This document shows positions 53,157-62,478 of a DNA stretch of 64,000 bases, in pieces. How positions within the stretch are numbered: the first letter of the stretch is position 1; the number at the start of each line of letters is the position of its first letter. The DNA comes from CAYFLR01 sp964343805 (GTDB taxonomy: Bacteria; Bdellovibrionota_B; Oligoflexia; CAYFLR01). The stretch covers positions 62,001 through 126,000 of the forward strand of contig CAYFLR010000009.1 of NCBI GenBank assembly GCA_964343805.1, in the 5' to 3' direction. Below the pieces are notes generated by a model. That model searched no databases. It saw nothing but the letters and a program-made list of their open reading frames with translations, and had not been told where the DNA came from. Position numbers and translations under genes: made by a program.

Positions 53157-55452
53157 TCAACTGATTAGCCTGCATTATGGTTCCTTGCAGTGATTCTATT
53201 CCCTTATTCACCCGCTCCATTAAATGATCCACTTTTTGCTGCTGTGATATGTGTTTTTGCCAGGCTGATTCTCCTTGATCTGCTCCGCTCATATTCTCTG
53301 AAATCTGTTTTGCTACACTCTTTTCGATTTGCTCGGCTTCCTTAGTTTGTTCTAACACCTCCTGAAACTTCTCAAACACTTGCGAGTATTTTTGCTGTTG
53401 CATACGAGACATGGACTGATTGATATCTCTCACCTTCTTACTGTACTGATCCATTAATTGACTGAGCTCTTGCTCTATTTGATCCAGATTATCACTGTCT
53501 AGAGAGTTTTCTAATTTATTTAGCAAATCAGACATATTATTCTGTTGCATTCTTTTCATGGCATCTTGATTGGGTGAGAGTAAAGACATTTCTGCATACT
53601 TTTTACTCATGGCCGCTTGCATTTCTGAAAGGAAAGCTTTCAAGTCTTGCATAGCTTGCTTGATTTTATCTTTTAATGATTGGTCTCCGGTCTTGCGATA
53701 TTCTGCAATGAGTGATTCTAACTTTTGGAAAGCTGAAAAGAAATCTTCTGAACGATTGAGTATGTTGGAAATTTCTTGGTTTTGAATTATGTCATGGATT
53801 AAATAAATCAGATCTTCTTGTACTTCAATTCCCTTGAAAACCTCAGCCCTTTTCTTTGCCCTCAATGCCGCAATGCTTGCTATATAATAGTTTCTTAGAG
53901 TTGAAATACCATCTCTCAATTTGGTCAATAAAAGCTTATCCACCAACGGATTGGAATACATGGTACCCGCTACTTGATTTAACTCTCGGGTTATTTCACC
54001 GGTGTTCCGCATGAAATGCACAATGGGCAATTTTAAATGTTCCAGGGTTAAAAGATCGGCTAAATTATTTACCAACTTTAACTTGAGCTTGCGAAGAGAA
54101 TCAAAAATCTCTTGGTGTTTAGAATAGGCATCATTGATTTTAATCTCTAGCTGATTGGAGACTCCTATATGAGGACCATTAATAATATCGTTGTCTACAG
54201 CCTCAATCCAGAACCTGATGGCATCTCCGGTTTTAAGCACTAAATTGGCTAACTGCCATCGATACCTCTCTTCATATCTTTTTCGATGAATAATAGTAAA
54301 TGCTCGTATTTTTTCTCTGGCAATAGGCCCTTCATTTATCTGATAGACGAGTTGGATCGAACTCAATCCAAAATCATCTTGCAGCTTTGTCTGTAAAATC
54401 ACTACATCCCGATCTGAATAGACTCTTTTAGGATTGAGAACCTGTAAGGAAACAGTGGGCTTTTGATCGGTCAATAATTCGACTTTGATCTTTTGCACTC
54501 CATGACCGGCAATCTTTCTCTGATAAAACTGGTTAAAAACCATATCGCCCGGCTCCATAATGAATAGAGTGGCGGCCGGCTGAGGCGCCCCCGGCTGTGG
54601 CGCCCCCGACTGACTATCTTCTCTGGAACCCTTACTGCTTATTTGGTCTTTTTCATTACCCTTGGAGAAGGGGTAGATCATTTTTTGTCCCACTTGGGGA
54701 TGGTAAACAACTGCCCAATTCATATCTGATTGGCCCGATGCACGCCCCTTTAATTCAATCTTAACTTTTGATCCTTTATAGATTGTTAATTTTTTATTAC
54801 CCTTAAGCTTTTGGAGGTTCACTTTTCTCGTTGGCCTCTTAGTATATAAAGGCGGGATGACCTCTATTTCCGTAATGGGGACTTCTATTTCTGATGGGTA
54901 AAAAATGTTTACTTGTTTTCTAGCCTGATCCAGACTTTTTGCAAAAGGGATCATGAAATAATCCCGCTGAAGCCAAAATAATCCTATATATATTATAAAT
55001 AATAAAAGAGCTCTTTCTTTCAGAATTCGGGTGTTGATAAAAGCAGAAAGTGAGGGCAATGCAATCTTAGGAATTTTTTTATTTAACTCTGCAAGAATTT
55101 GGCTGTAAAAATAGGATGTCTTACTTTTCAATTTTTCAGGAGAACTTACCATCTCCCAGTACATACTTAAATAACCCTGCAGGTGCGGATTTTTTTGCTC
55201 TATAAGTCGGACCAGTTTTCCCTCAAAACCACTTGATAAATATTCCGTTTTTTTAAGATATTTATGCTGCTTATATAAAAGCCACAGTGTCAGAAAAAGA
55301 TAGAGACCTGCATTAAAACCAAATAAAAAAAACCAAGCAGGATACAAGAGCCCCATGATCCCAATTAATAATAAATGAGAGAATAGAGTATAAAGCCTAA
55401 ATGACTTCTGAAGCCTCTTAATCGAAGAGGAAACGAGTTCTTTAACAATCAA
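53143..55452 (-). CDS. DUF4175-like membrane coiled-coil protein
   Basis: In this 769-residue protein, two N-terminal membrane helices (about 24-58) and a third near 150-170 precede a periplasmic region with P-S-E-I-E-V-P-I-T-E-I-E-V-I-P-P-L-Y-T-K-R-P. An Ig-like domain around 320-420 reads L-Q-D-D-F-G-L-S-S-I-Q-L-V-Y and W-I-E-A-V-D-N-D. From 430 on it is a long coiled coil rich in Gln and Met. This order matches DUF4175 proteins, which occur in gene sets with MoxR and VWA proteins; no MoxR is seen here. A linker holds duplicated G-A-P-Q-P. It ends as the 52818-53156 frame begins. Confidence 0.75.
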   Translation of the reverse strand: MIVKELVSSSIKRLQKSFRLYTLFSHLLLIGIMGLLYPAWFFLFGFNAGLYLFLTLWLLYKQHKYLKKTEYLSSGFEGKLVRLIEQKNPHLQGYLSMYWEMVSSPEKLKSKTSYFYSQILAELNKKIPKIALPSLSAFINTRILKERALLLFIIYIGLFWLQRDYFMIPFAKSLDQARKQVNIFYPSEIEVPITEIEVIPPLYTKRPTRKVNLQKLKGNKKLTIYKGSKVKIELKGRASGQSDMNWAVVYHPQVGQKMIYPFSKGNEKDQISSKGSREDSQSGAPQPGAPQPAATLFIMEPGDMVFNQFYQRKIAGHGVQKIKVELLTDQKPTVSLQVLNPKRVYSDRDVVILQTKLQDDFGLSSIQLVYQINEGPIAREKIRAFTIIHRKRYEERYRWQLANLVLKTGDAIRFWIEAVDNDIINGPHIGVSNQLEIKINDAYSKHQEIFDSLRKLKLKLVNNLADLLTLEHLKLPIVHFMRNTGEITRELNQVAGTMYSNPLVDKLLLTKLRDGISTLRNYYIASIAALRAKKRAEVFKGIEVQEDLIYLIHDIIQNQEISNILNRSEDFFSAFQKLESLIAEYRKTGDQSLKDKIKQAMQDLKAFLSEMQAAMSKKYAEMSLLSPNQDAMKRMQQNNMSDLLNKLENSLDSDNLDQIEQELSQLMDQYSKKVRDINQSMSRMQQQKYSQVFEKFQEVLEQTKEAEQIEKSVAKQISENMSGADQGESAWQKHISQQQKVDHLMERVNKGIESLQGTIMQANQLKEGK

Positions 55453-55460
55453 AATAAAAC

Positions 55461-56300
55461 CTATACATAGGAGAGGATATCCTGAATTACGACCTCTTTA
55501 TCAACCTCATTAAGAATTTCATGGAAAAAACCTGGATACTCAATATAGTCCTTATGAGGAGTATTTAGATTGGCATAAAAGGCCTTTACCTTAGCTACAC
55601 TGACCAATTGATCATCACCTGCTTGAAAAATATAAGTAGGAATTCTCATTTCGGCAGCGAGATCTTTTGCCCCTTCCACGGCTTGATAAAATTCAACCAT
55701 GAGATTAAGAGTCATTTTCTTTTGCCTTAAGGGATCATTATCAATATGTTCCAGCATTTTCTCACAATGAGTGAGCGTTCCTTTGGGAAGCATTTGACTC
55801 ACATATAGTTGGGGAAGAATACTAGACATCAAAATCACCGAAGGAGCAAGTAAAGTAGCCCAATTATCTTCAATACCAACACTCGGCGAGCTGAGCATTA
55901 ATTTCTTAATTCTCTGTGGCTTTCTGACTGAATAATAACAACTGATGAGCCCCCCCATACTATGAGCAAATAGGGAGATCTGTTTTTCTTGCTCCCAACG
56001 GCATATATTTTCCACAACCCGGTTCAAATCATCCACATAATCGGTGAATAGGTCTACATGCCCTCTTAGACCCGTAGAGCGACCATGGCCGCGTAAATCA
56101 AATCCATATACAACAAACCCTTTGCTCGCTAATACCTCCTCTAAATGTTCGTAATTCATACTGTGTTCCAGTAATCCATGGACTATTAAAAACACTCCTT
56201 TTTTCTTTCTCAGATTGTTTTTAGCCGTACGATGGTAAAGAAGTCTAATTTTCTGATGGGATAATTTTATTGATCCAAAACGGGTGTTAAGTTTACTCAA
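55461..56300 (-). CDS. Alpha/beta hydrolase, lysophospholipase/monoacylglycerol-lipase type
   Basis: In this 279-residue protein the oxyanion region is V-H-G-L-L-E-H-S and the next signature is Y-G-F-D-L-R-G-H-G-R-S-T-G. The nucleophile Ser is in F-A-H-S-M-G-G-L, the Asp in Q-A-G-D-D-Q-L-V-S, and the His in G-F-F-H-E-I-L-N-E. This full triad with the R-G-H-G-R-S motif is the PldB/monoglyceride-lipase group (Hydrolase_4). It has no signal peptide, so it probably acts on acylglycerols or lysolipids inside the cell. It is the first gene of the minus-strand run; the DUF4175-like gene follows eight bases later. Confidence 0.88.
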   Translation of the reverse strand: MSKLNTRFGSIKLSHQKIRLLYHRTAKNNLRKKKGVFLIVHGLLEHSMNYEHLEEVLASKGFVVYGFDLRGHGRSTGLRGHVDLFTDYVDDLNRVVENICRWEQEKQISLFAHSMGGLISCYYSVRKPQRIKKLMLSSPSVGIEDNWATLLAPSVILMSSILPQLYVSQMLPKGTLTHCEKMLEHIDNDPLRQKKMTLNLMVEFYQAVEGAKDLAAEMRIPTYIFQAGDDQLVSVAKVKAFYANLNTPHKDYIEYPGFFHEILNEVDKEVVIQDILSYV

Positions 56301-56535
56301 GTGTGATACCCCTTTAATAATGTTAAAAGCCCTTTTAATATTTTATCCCATCAATAATATTAAGTAAAATTTTATATCTCCCAAAATAAGGAGCCATTAA
56401 ATTCGGCTGACCATCACTCTATTCAGAAAACAACCCACCTAACACCTTGTTAAAATTATATTTTTACTTTATTTCTAACAAAAATTCAGCACATACCGAT
56501 AAGTAATTAAGTACCTATTAACGTTGGAGGACGTC

Positions 56536-58572
56536 TTGAATAAACTATCAATTTGGTCAACAATCATAATTTTGCTCGCTTTTGTAGGTTGTAAAAGCCG
56601 AACCAATTTTCACGTGGCCTCAGTTTCCAAGGCGGCTGACAAAGGTGCCACCAAAGTTCAAAATTCAGAAAACTTAACCAAAAAGCTTGAACAGGTTTTC
56701 TCCTCCACCACTGTAGAATCCAATAAACTGGATATGGAAATTGACAATCTAACAGTTGTCCATAACCTCAAAATGAAACAATATCGTTACAAAAGTGCCC
56801 AAACTTACACTCAGATAGAACGCCCATTAATCACTCAACGTTTTACTCAAGGTCAAGTTGGAGATGTCATCACCAAGAACTTCCAACAAAATGAATCTGG
56901 TATTCTTGATATCCTTATTGTGATAGATAACTCCAGCTCTATGAGACACGAGCAGGAAAATGTTTCTACCAAACTCCAGAGTTTACTCACTTATGTTAAA
57001 GATAGTAACTGGCAAATTGGCGTCGTCACAACCGATCCAGCTGATCCTTGCACTAGAGGAATCGTTAAAAAGGGTGATTCTGATGCAGAAGAAGCTTTTA
57101 AAAAAGCAATTAACGCCGGCATATCAGGAGATGGAACAGAGCAAGGTGTAAGACAAGCAGTCGTTGGCCTTCAGTGTTATTCCAATTCTTGGTTAAGAGA
57201 TGACTCTACCTTGGCAGTATTAATCATTAGTGATGAAGATAATTGTAGTAATAGAACTCAATGTGGAGATCAACCTTGGTCGACTCCTGATTTTCTACTA
57301 GATTACCTCGAAGAAATTAGAACCCCTAAAGTGGATGCCCGCGTTTATGGTCTTTTTTGGGTCCCTGGTAAGTCTTGCAGCACTGCCTACTTTGAAGCTA
57401 TTCATTATCAAGAATTGGTAGATGCAACAGATGGCACCTCTGGCTCAGTTTGTGAAGAAGACTACTCAGATATCTTAAGCTCCATATCTGAAAATGTAGC
57501 AGACATCCTCAAAAATCAGTTTGATCTAGGATCCATTCCCGATGCAGGAAGCATCAAAGTCTACGTAAATGATGAATTACAATTAGGTGGTTATTCAGTA
57601 AGTGGACAAACCCTTAACTTCAACCCTTCTCCTGCTAAAGGTTCTGAAATCAGAGTTGAATTCACAAAAGGAAGCAGCGAAGTAATTTCCGAGTTCCAAC
57701 TGTCTCATCAAGCAGCTATTGATACTTTGAGAATAACAGCTAACGGCACCGCCATTGATGCCACTAAATTCGAATATGATGCCGCAACTCAATTAATAGC
57801 TTTTGCAGAACCCCCAGCAGCTAATGCTGAAGTAGTGTTTGTCTACCGAGAAGACCGCCCCTTATTAGACAAGTTTTTTGTTGGTAATAGAGTTGCTGAT
57901 CCAAAAGGAATCCGTCTCTTAGCAAATCGAGAGCCTCTTGATTACGACTATATTCAAGGGAAAGTTATAGCCAGAACTCCTCCACCAGATAGTTCAACCA
58001 TCACTCTTTCTTTTGAAAAATTAGGTGATCCAGTCCTTGCGTATATGTTTTCTAATGAAAATGGCATTGAACTAGAAGCCGTTGATAAAGAGACAGGAGA
58101 TGGTATTCATTTTGAGTATTTTGAAGAGTATATTGTGTTTGATGAAGAAGATTTCAAAGTAGATCGAGAAATCCAAATAGTTCAAAAATATGACACCCTT
58201 TCTGAGCATGGCTTTGAACTTCCTCACACTCCTATAGCTAATACCGTAAAGGTTACTGCCGGCGATGTAGTTTGTGAAGGAGCAGATGTAGAAATCGATG
58301 GGAAAAACGCTACTTTTAAATGCAATTTCAAACAGTATTCCAACCTGGAAATTACCTATGATCATATCACTGCCCATCATCAAGAATTTAAAATGGAGCA
58401 GGTGAAACGAATTGACAATACCAGATGGACAGTTCTGCAAAATGGAAAACCGGCAGAAGGGTTCAAAAGAAAAGGAACCACGATTGCCTTTGACGAGGAA
58501 CTCCCCCCTCAAACAGAGATTAAAATTATTGTTGAATGGGATAATGATAATCCTCCTAAAAAGGATGACTGA
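56536..58572 (+). CDS. Von Willebrand factor A lipoprotein with repeated beta domains
   Basis: I choose TTG 56536 as start because GGAGG ends five bases upstream, giving 678 residues; no ATG is near. A lipobox L-A-F-V-G-C places cysteine 19 at the mature end. A VWA domain follows, with MIDAS D-N-S-S-S-M at about 130 and an I-I-S-D-E-D-N-C strand. It is cysteine-rich (C-T-R-G, N-C-S-N-R-T-Q-C-G), suggesting disulfides. From about 335 there are five or so related units of 65 residues, with V-Y-V-N-D-E-L-Q-L-G-G-Y, I-T-A-N-G-T-A-I-D-A-T-K-F-E-Y and L-L-A-N-R-E-P-L-D-Y-D-Y. It is probably a surface adhesin-like protein; the ligand is unknown. Confidence 0.82.
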   Translation: MNKLSIWSTIIILLAFVGCKSRTNFHVASVSKAADKGATKVQNSENLTKKLEQVFSSTTVESNKLDMEIDNLTVVHNLKMKQYRYKSAQTYTQIERPLITQRFTQGQVGDVITKNFQQNESGILDILIVIDNSSSMRHEQENVSTKLQSLLTYVKDSNWQIGVVTTDPADPCTRGIVKKGDSDAEEAFKKAINAGISGDGTEQGVRQAVVGLQCYSNSWLRDDSTLAVLIISDEDNCSNRTQCGDQPWSTPDFLLDYLEEIRTPKVDARVYGLFWVPGKSCSTAYFEAIHYQELVDATDGTSGSVCEEDYSDILSSISENVADILKNQFDLGSIPDAGSIKVYVNDELQLGGYSVSGQTLNFNPSPAKGSEIRVEFTKGSSEVISEFQLSHQAAIDTLRITANGTAIDATKFEYDAATQLIAFAEPPAANAEVVFVYREDRPLLDKFFVGNRVADPKGIRLLANREPLDYDYIQGKVIARTPPPDSSTITLSFEKLGDPVLAYMFSNENGIELEAVDKETGDGIHFEYFEEYIVFDEEDFKVDREIQIVQKYDTLSEHGFELPHTPIANTVKVTAGDVVCEGADVEIDGKNATFKCNFKQYSNLEITYDHITAHHQEFKMEQVKRIDNTRWTVLQNGKPAEGFKRKGTTIAFDEELPPQTEIKIIVEWDNDNPPKKDD

Positions 58573-58655
58573 TAACATTCTTCACTGTTTTGGACAAATC
58601 TGTTCCTAAATTACAAAAATAGACCTATCTTTTTTAAAATATTTACAAAAATCAC

Positions 58656-58683
58656 TTGCAATAAAACCTCTGCCTAGTATTCT
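58656..58683 (+). promoter_or_regulatory. Promoter candidate for the OFA transporter
   Basis: TTGCAA (58656-58661), a 16-base spacer and TATTCT (58678-58683) lie 52 bases before the transporter start. CAGGAGG precedes the ATG. Confidence 0.45.
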
Positions 58684-58734
58684 ACTTCTATCACGTATTC
58701 TTATCTATTATCGGATACTTAATCAGGAGGTTTT

Positions 58735-60195
58735 ATGGATCAGAAGAATTATGACTCGTCACGTTGGTGGGTAGTAGTAGGAGCTCTTTTATTACAACTT
58801 TGTTTAGGAGCGATTTACGCTTGGGGTGCATTCACCACCACTTTGCAGTCGAATAAAGCCGCCTTATCAATATCTTATGCCCCTTCTTACAGTGGCGCTG
58901 ATGCATCTAAACACTCTTTTACCTTAGGTAGGATTGCAGATCCCAAAGGCAAACTGGCTAAAGAAACTGATTTAGAACGCAAAAAACTGCTGAAAGCTGA
59001 AATTCAAAATATAAAACAAGAGTCAATGGCCTCTCTCAATATTAAAGAGGAATTCTGGAAAAAGAACTACTTTGGCTTTACTGGAAAACAAACCAGTTGG
59101 ATTTTTGCTGTAGGTCTTTTCTGCTTTGCTATCACCATGATATTAGCGGGTCGTCTGCAAGATAAATATGGTCCACGAAAAGTAGCTCTTATGGGTGGTG
59201 TAACTGTGGCCGTTGGATATATTTTAGGTGGACTTCTTAGCGGAACAAGTTTCTGGGCTATGCTCTTTTTCATTGGAGTGATAGGTGGTATAGGAATCGG
59301 CTTGGGCTATGTATGTCCAATTGCTGCCTGTATGAAATGGTTCCCCGATAAAGCAGGTCTCGTTACTGGATTAGCGGTAGCAGGCTTTGGAGCCGGTGCA
59401 TTTTTCTTTGTAAAGCTAGCAGGATCTTGGGGTAACTTAGTTGCTACAACAGGTATCCACAATACCTTTTTAGTATTTGGTGTTATCTTCCTCGTTGCTT
59501 GTATAATTGGAGCTCTACTCCTATCTGATCCTCCAGAAGGATATAAACCTGCTGGTTGGGAACCACCACAAGCTGCCGCTGGATCTGGTGCTCCTGCTGT
59601 AAAAGACCTTAAACAAGGTGAAATCGTAAAAACTGTGACATTTTGGCTTCCCTGGTTAGCTTTCGTATTTAGTGCAGGCTGTGGTCTGATGGTTATTAAA
59701 TGCTTAAAGAACTTTGGTGTAAATGAAATTGGTATGTCTGCCGCCATCGCCGGTAGCGCTCTCGGTTTACTTTCCCTCTTTAATGGTCTCGGCCGAATTG
59801 TTTGGGGTTCCATTGCAGGTAAAATGGGGGCACGCCTCTCAATTATTGCAATGACCCTGCTACAAGGTGTCATGGCCTTTGCTATTTTCTTTATCGGTCG
59901 AACAGAGCTTGGTTTAGCCATCGCGGCTTGTTGGCTCGGTTTTAACTTCGGTGGAAACTTTGCACTATTCCCACTTATTACCAAAGACCTATTTGGAACA
60001 AAGTACTTTGGCCAAAACTATGGTGCTATGTTTACAGCCTACGGTATTGGTGGAATTGCAGGACCTATCCTTGCCGGTGGTGTTTGGGACTCAATGCAGA
60101 CTTTCAAATGGGCATTCTTTATTGCCGCCATCGCATGTCTTTTAGCTGCCGCCTTAGCTTTCATTGCTAAGCCACCTAAAGCTGCAGAAGCTTAA
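58735..60195 (+). CDS. OFA-family MFS monocarboxylate transporter
   Basis: This 486-residue transporter has about twelve transmembrane helices. The OFA signature R-W-W-V-V-V-G-A-L-L-L-Q-L-C-L-G-A-I-Y-A-W opens the protein, and A-G-R-L-Q-D-K-Y-G-P-R-K-V-A-L is the loop 2-3 motif. P-I-A-A-C-M-K-W-F-P-D-K-A-G-L-V-T-G-L follows. An 80-residue hydrophilic insert lies between helices 1 and 2 (A-D-P-K-G-K-L-A-K-E-T-D-L-E-R-K-K). OFA proteins move oxalate, formate or other small acids. It is convergent with acs, which suggests acetate or a similar acid, by context only. It ends at its own terminator. Confidence 0.88.
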   Translation: MDQKNYDSSRWWVVVGALLLQLCLGAIYAWGAFTTTLQSNKAALSISYAPSYSGADASKHSFTLGRIADPKGKLAKETDLERKKLLKAEIQNIKQESMASLNIKEEFWKKNYFGFTGKQTSWIFAVGLFCFAITMILAGRLQDKYGPRKVALMGGVTVAVGYILGGLLSGTSFWAMLFFIGVIGGIGIGLGYVCPIAACMKWFPDKAGLVTGLAVAGFGAGAFFFVKLAGSWGNLVATTGIHNTFLVFGVIFLVACIIGALLLSDPPEGYKPAGWEPPQAAAGSGAPAVKDLKQGEIVKTVTFWLPWLAFVFSAGCGLMVIKCLKNFGVNEIGMSAAIAGSALGLLSLFNGLGRIVWGSIAGKMGARLSIIAMTLLQGVMAFAIFFIGRTELGLAIAACWLGFNFGGNFALFPLITKDLFGTKYFGQNYGAMFTAYGIGGIAGPILAGGVWDSMQTFKWAFFIAAIACLLAAALAFIAKPPKAAEA

Positions 60196-60217
60196 TCTAA
60201 ATATACATACTGCTGAT

Positions 60218-60257
60218 AAAAAGGCCGCACTCTTTCAGGGAGTGTGGCCTTTTTTTT
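60218..60257 (+). terminator. Intrinsic terminator of the OFA transporter
   Basis: A stem aaggccgcactc (60221-60232) pairs with gagtgtggcctt (one G-U pair) across a seven-base loop and is followed by a T run to 60257, about 25 bases after the transporter stop. Confidence 0.85.
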
Positions 60258-60280
60258 AATGTGCACGCCACAGGGCACAT

Positions 60281-60314
60281 AAAAAAAGCCCCCTTAACCG
60301 AAGTTAAGGAGGCT
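60281..60314 (-). terminator. Intrinsic terminator of acs
   Basis: On the minus strand agcctccttaac and gttaagggggct enclose a TTCG tetraloop (60314-60287), followed by seven U (60287-60281). It lies 27 bases after the acs stop. Confidence 0.88.
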
Positions 60315-60340
60315 CTTAAGTCTATTTAATTATCTATCGT

Positions 60341-62281
60341 CTATTTTTTATTGAGACGATTTTCAATTAAATTATCAACTACACTTGGATCTGCCAATGT
60401 ACTTGTGTCTCCAAGGTTTGTAGTTTCGTTAGCACCAATCTTTCTCAAGATACGACGCATGATTTTACCAGAACGAGTCTTTGGTAAACCTGGTGCATAT
60501 TGGATAAGATCTGGAGTAGCGATTGGACCAATTTCAGAACGAACCAGCTTACGAAGAGCTTGAGTTAATTCTTCAGTTGGCTCAGATCCTGCCATTAAGG
60601 TAACATAAGCGTAAATACCTTGTCCTTTAATATCATGTGGATATCCAACAACAGCTGCTTCTGCCACATGCTCATTAAGGATCAATGCACTTTCAACTTC
60701 TGCAGTACCCATGCGATGTCCAGATACGTTAATAACGTCATCAACACGACCGGTAATCCAGTAGTAGCCATCTTCATCTCTACGGGCACCATCACCTGTA
60801 AAGTATTTACCTTTGAAAGCGGAGAAATAGGTATCGAAGAATCTTTGGTGATCTCCGTATACTGTTCTCATCATTCCTGGCCATGGATGTTTAATAGCCA
60901 AAACGCCACTAGCAGCGCCTTCTTTAACGTTACCTTCGTTATCTAAAATCTCAGGTTGAACACCGAAGAATGGACGAGTTGCAGACCCTGGCTTAAGTTT
61001 TGTACAACCAGCTAGTGGAGTAATAAGGATTCCACCAGTCTCTGTTTGCCACCAAGTATCAACAATTGGGCATCTCTGCTCACCAACGGTGTGGTAGTAC
61101 CATTCCCAAGCTTCTGGGTTAATTGGTTCACCCACAGATCCGAGAAGTTTAAGAGATTTACGAGATGTTTTTTCAACAAATTCTTTACCTGCTCCCATAA
61201 GAGCTCTAATAGCTGTTGGAGCAGTATAGAAAATATTTACTTGATGCTTATCAACTACTTGCCAGAAGCGAGATGCATCAGGATAAGTTGGAACACCTTC
61301 GAACATTAATGTTTGAGCACCATTAGCTAATGGTCCATAAACAATGTATGTATGTCCAGTTACCCAACCAACGTCAGCTGTACACCAGTAAACATCACCA
61401 TCATGATAATCGAAAACATATTTATGGGTCATTGCTGCGTAAACTGCGTATCCACCAGTTGTGTGAACAACACCTTTTGGTTTACCAGTTGATCCAGATG
61501 TATAAAGAATAAATAGTGGATCTTCAGCAGCCATTGGCTCTGGAGCACATTCGGTGGAAGCTTTTTCACATGCTTCATGATACCAAACATCTCTATCGTT
61601 AGTCCAAGAGATATCTCCACCAGTTCTTTTTACAACCATTACGGTATGAACATTTGGACAGCTCTCAAGAGCCTTATCGGTGTTAGCTTTTAAAGGAACG
61701 GGCTTCTTGCCACGGAGACCTTCATCAGCTGTAATAACAACACGACAATCAGAGTCTAAAATACGATCTTTAAGAGCTTCTGGAGAGAATCCACCAAATA
61801 CGATTGAGTGGATTGCACCAATTCTGGTACAAGCAAGCATAGCAACTGCTGCTTCAGGAACCATTGGCATATAAATAGAAACACGATCGCCCTTCTTTAC
61901 ACCACGCTCTTTAAGAGCATTAGCAAAGCGACAAACTTTTTCGTGCAATTCTTTATATGTGATTTTTGCATCTTCTTCTGGAGAATCACCTTCCCAGATG
62001 ATAGCAGTTTGATCACCACGTTTCTCTAGGTGACGGTCTAAGCAGTTATAGCTCATATTTAATTCAGCACCGTCAAACCAACGGATTTTCGCCTCATGAA
62101 AATCCCAATCACACACCTTATCCCATGGCTTAGACCATGTGATGAATTCTTTGGCTCTCTCAGCCCAAAATCCTTCTGGATCATCGATAGATTGCTTGTA
62201 CATTGCTTGATACTTCTCTTCAGAAATATGAGCTTTGGCTGCAAAATCCGAATTCACATCATAAACTTTTTCGTCAGACAT
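60341..62281 (-). CDS. acs: Acetyl-CoA synthetase
   Basis: This 646-residue, AMP-forming enzyme makes acetyl-CoA from acetate, ATP and CoA. Length is typical (about 650). Seen are Y-T-S-G-S-T-G-K-P-K-G-V-V-H-T-T-G-G-Y (A3 loop), D-T-W-W-Q-T-E-T-G-G acetate pocket with its Trp, and Y-W-I-T-G-R-V-D-D-V-I-N-V-S-G-H-R. Near the C-terminus P-K-T-R-S-G-K-I-M-R-R-I-L-R-K carries the catalytic Lys that acetylation controls. GGAGGG lies before the ATG. It stands alone and faces an OFA transporter. Confidence 0.97.
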   Translation of the reverse strand: MSDEKVYDVNSDFAAKAHISEEKYQAMYKQSIDDPEGFWAERAKEFITWSKPWDKVCDWDFHEAKIRWFDGAELNMSYNCLDRHLEKRGDQTAIIWEGDSPEEDAKITYKELHEKVCRFANALKERGVKKGDRVSIYMPMVPEAAVAMLACTRIGAIHSIVFGGFSPEALKDRILDSDCRVVITADEGLRGKKPVPLKANTDKALESCPNVHTVMVVKRTGGDISWTNDRDVWYHEACEKASTECAPEPMAAEDPLFILYTSGSTGKPKGVVHTTGGYAVYAAMTHKYVFDYHDGDVYWCTADVGWVTGHTYIVYGPLANGAQTLMFEGVPTYPDASRFWQVVDKHQVNIFYTAPTAIRALMGAGKEFVEKTSRKSLKLLGSVGEPINPEAWEWYYHTVGEQRCPIVDTWWQTETGGILITPLAGCTKLKPGSATRPFFGVQPEILDNEGNVKEGAASGVLAIKHPWPGMMRTVYGDHQRFFDTYFSAFKGKYFTGDGARRDEDGYYWITGRVDDVINVSGHRMGTAEVESALILNEHVAEAAVVGYPHDIKGQGIYAYVTLMAGSEPTEELTQALRKLVRSEIGPIATPDLIQYAPGLPKTRSGKIMRRILRKIGANETTNLGDTSTLADPSVVDNLIENRLNKK

Positions 62282-62478
62282 TTAGAATCCCTCCTCAACT
62301 GAAAATTAAGATCCATATACATCGCCGCAGGCATCTTGCCTTGCAACGGTTATCAACACAAAGAATAGGTCACATAATATTACACCAATAGATTCTGATA
62401 GCAACTACTTTTCATCCGGAAAACGTGAAACTAAAGTATTTATTGTGAGACTTTGATTTTTTTTGCAGAGATAGAGGT

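Noticed and set aside
59307..59984. 225-codon minus-strand open frame inside the OFA transporter gene
   Set aside because: It is the antisense shadow of a clearly recognised transporter, rich in Pro/Ala, with no ribosome site.
60258..60281. Palindrome gtgcacgccacagggcac between two terminators
   Set aside because: It has an imperfect six-base stem with a large loop and no U-run on either strand outside the flanking terminators; no separate role can be supported.
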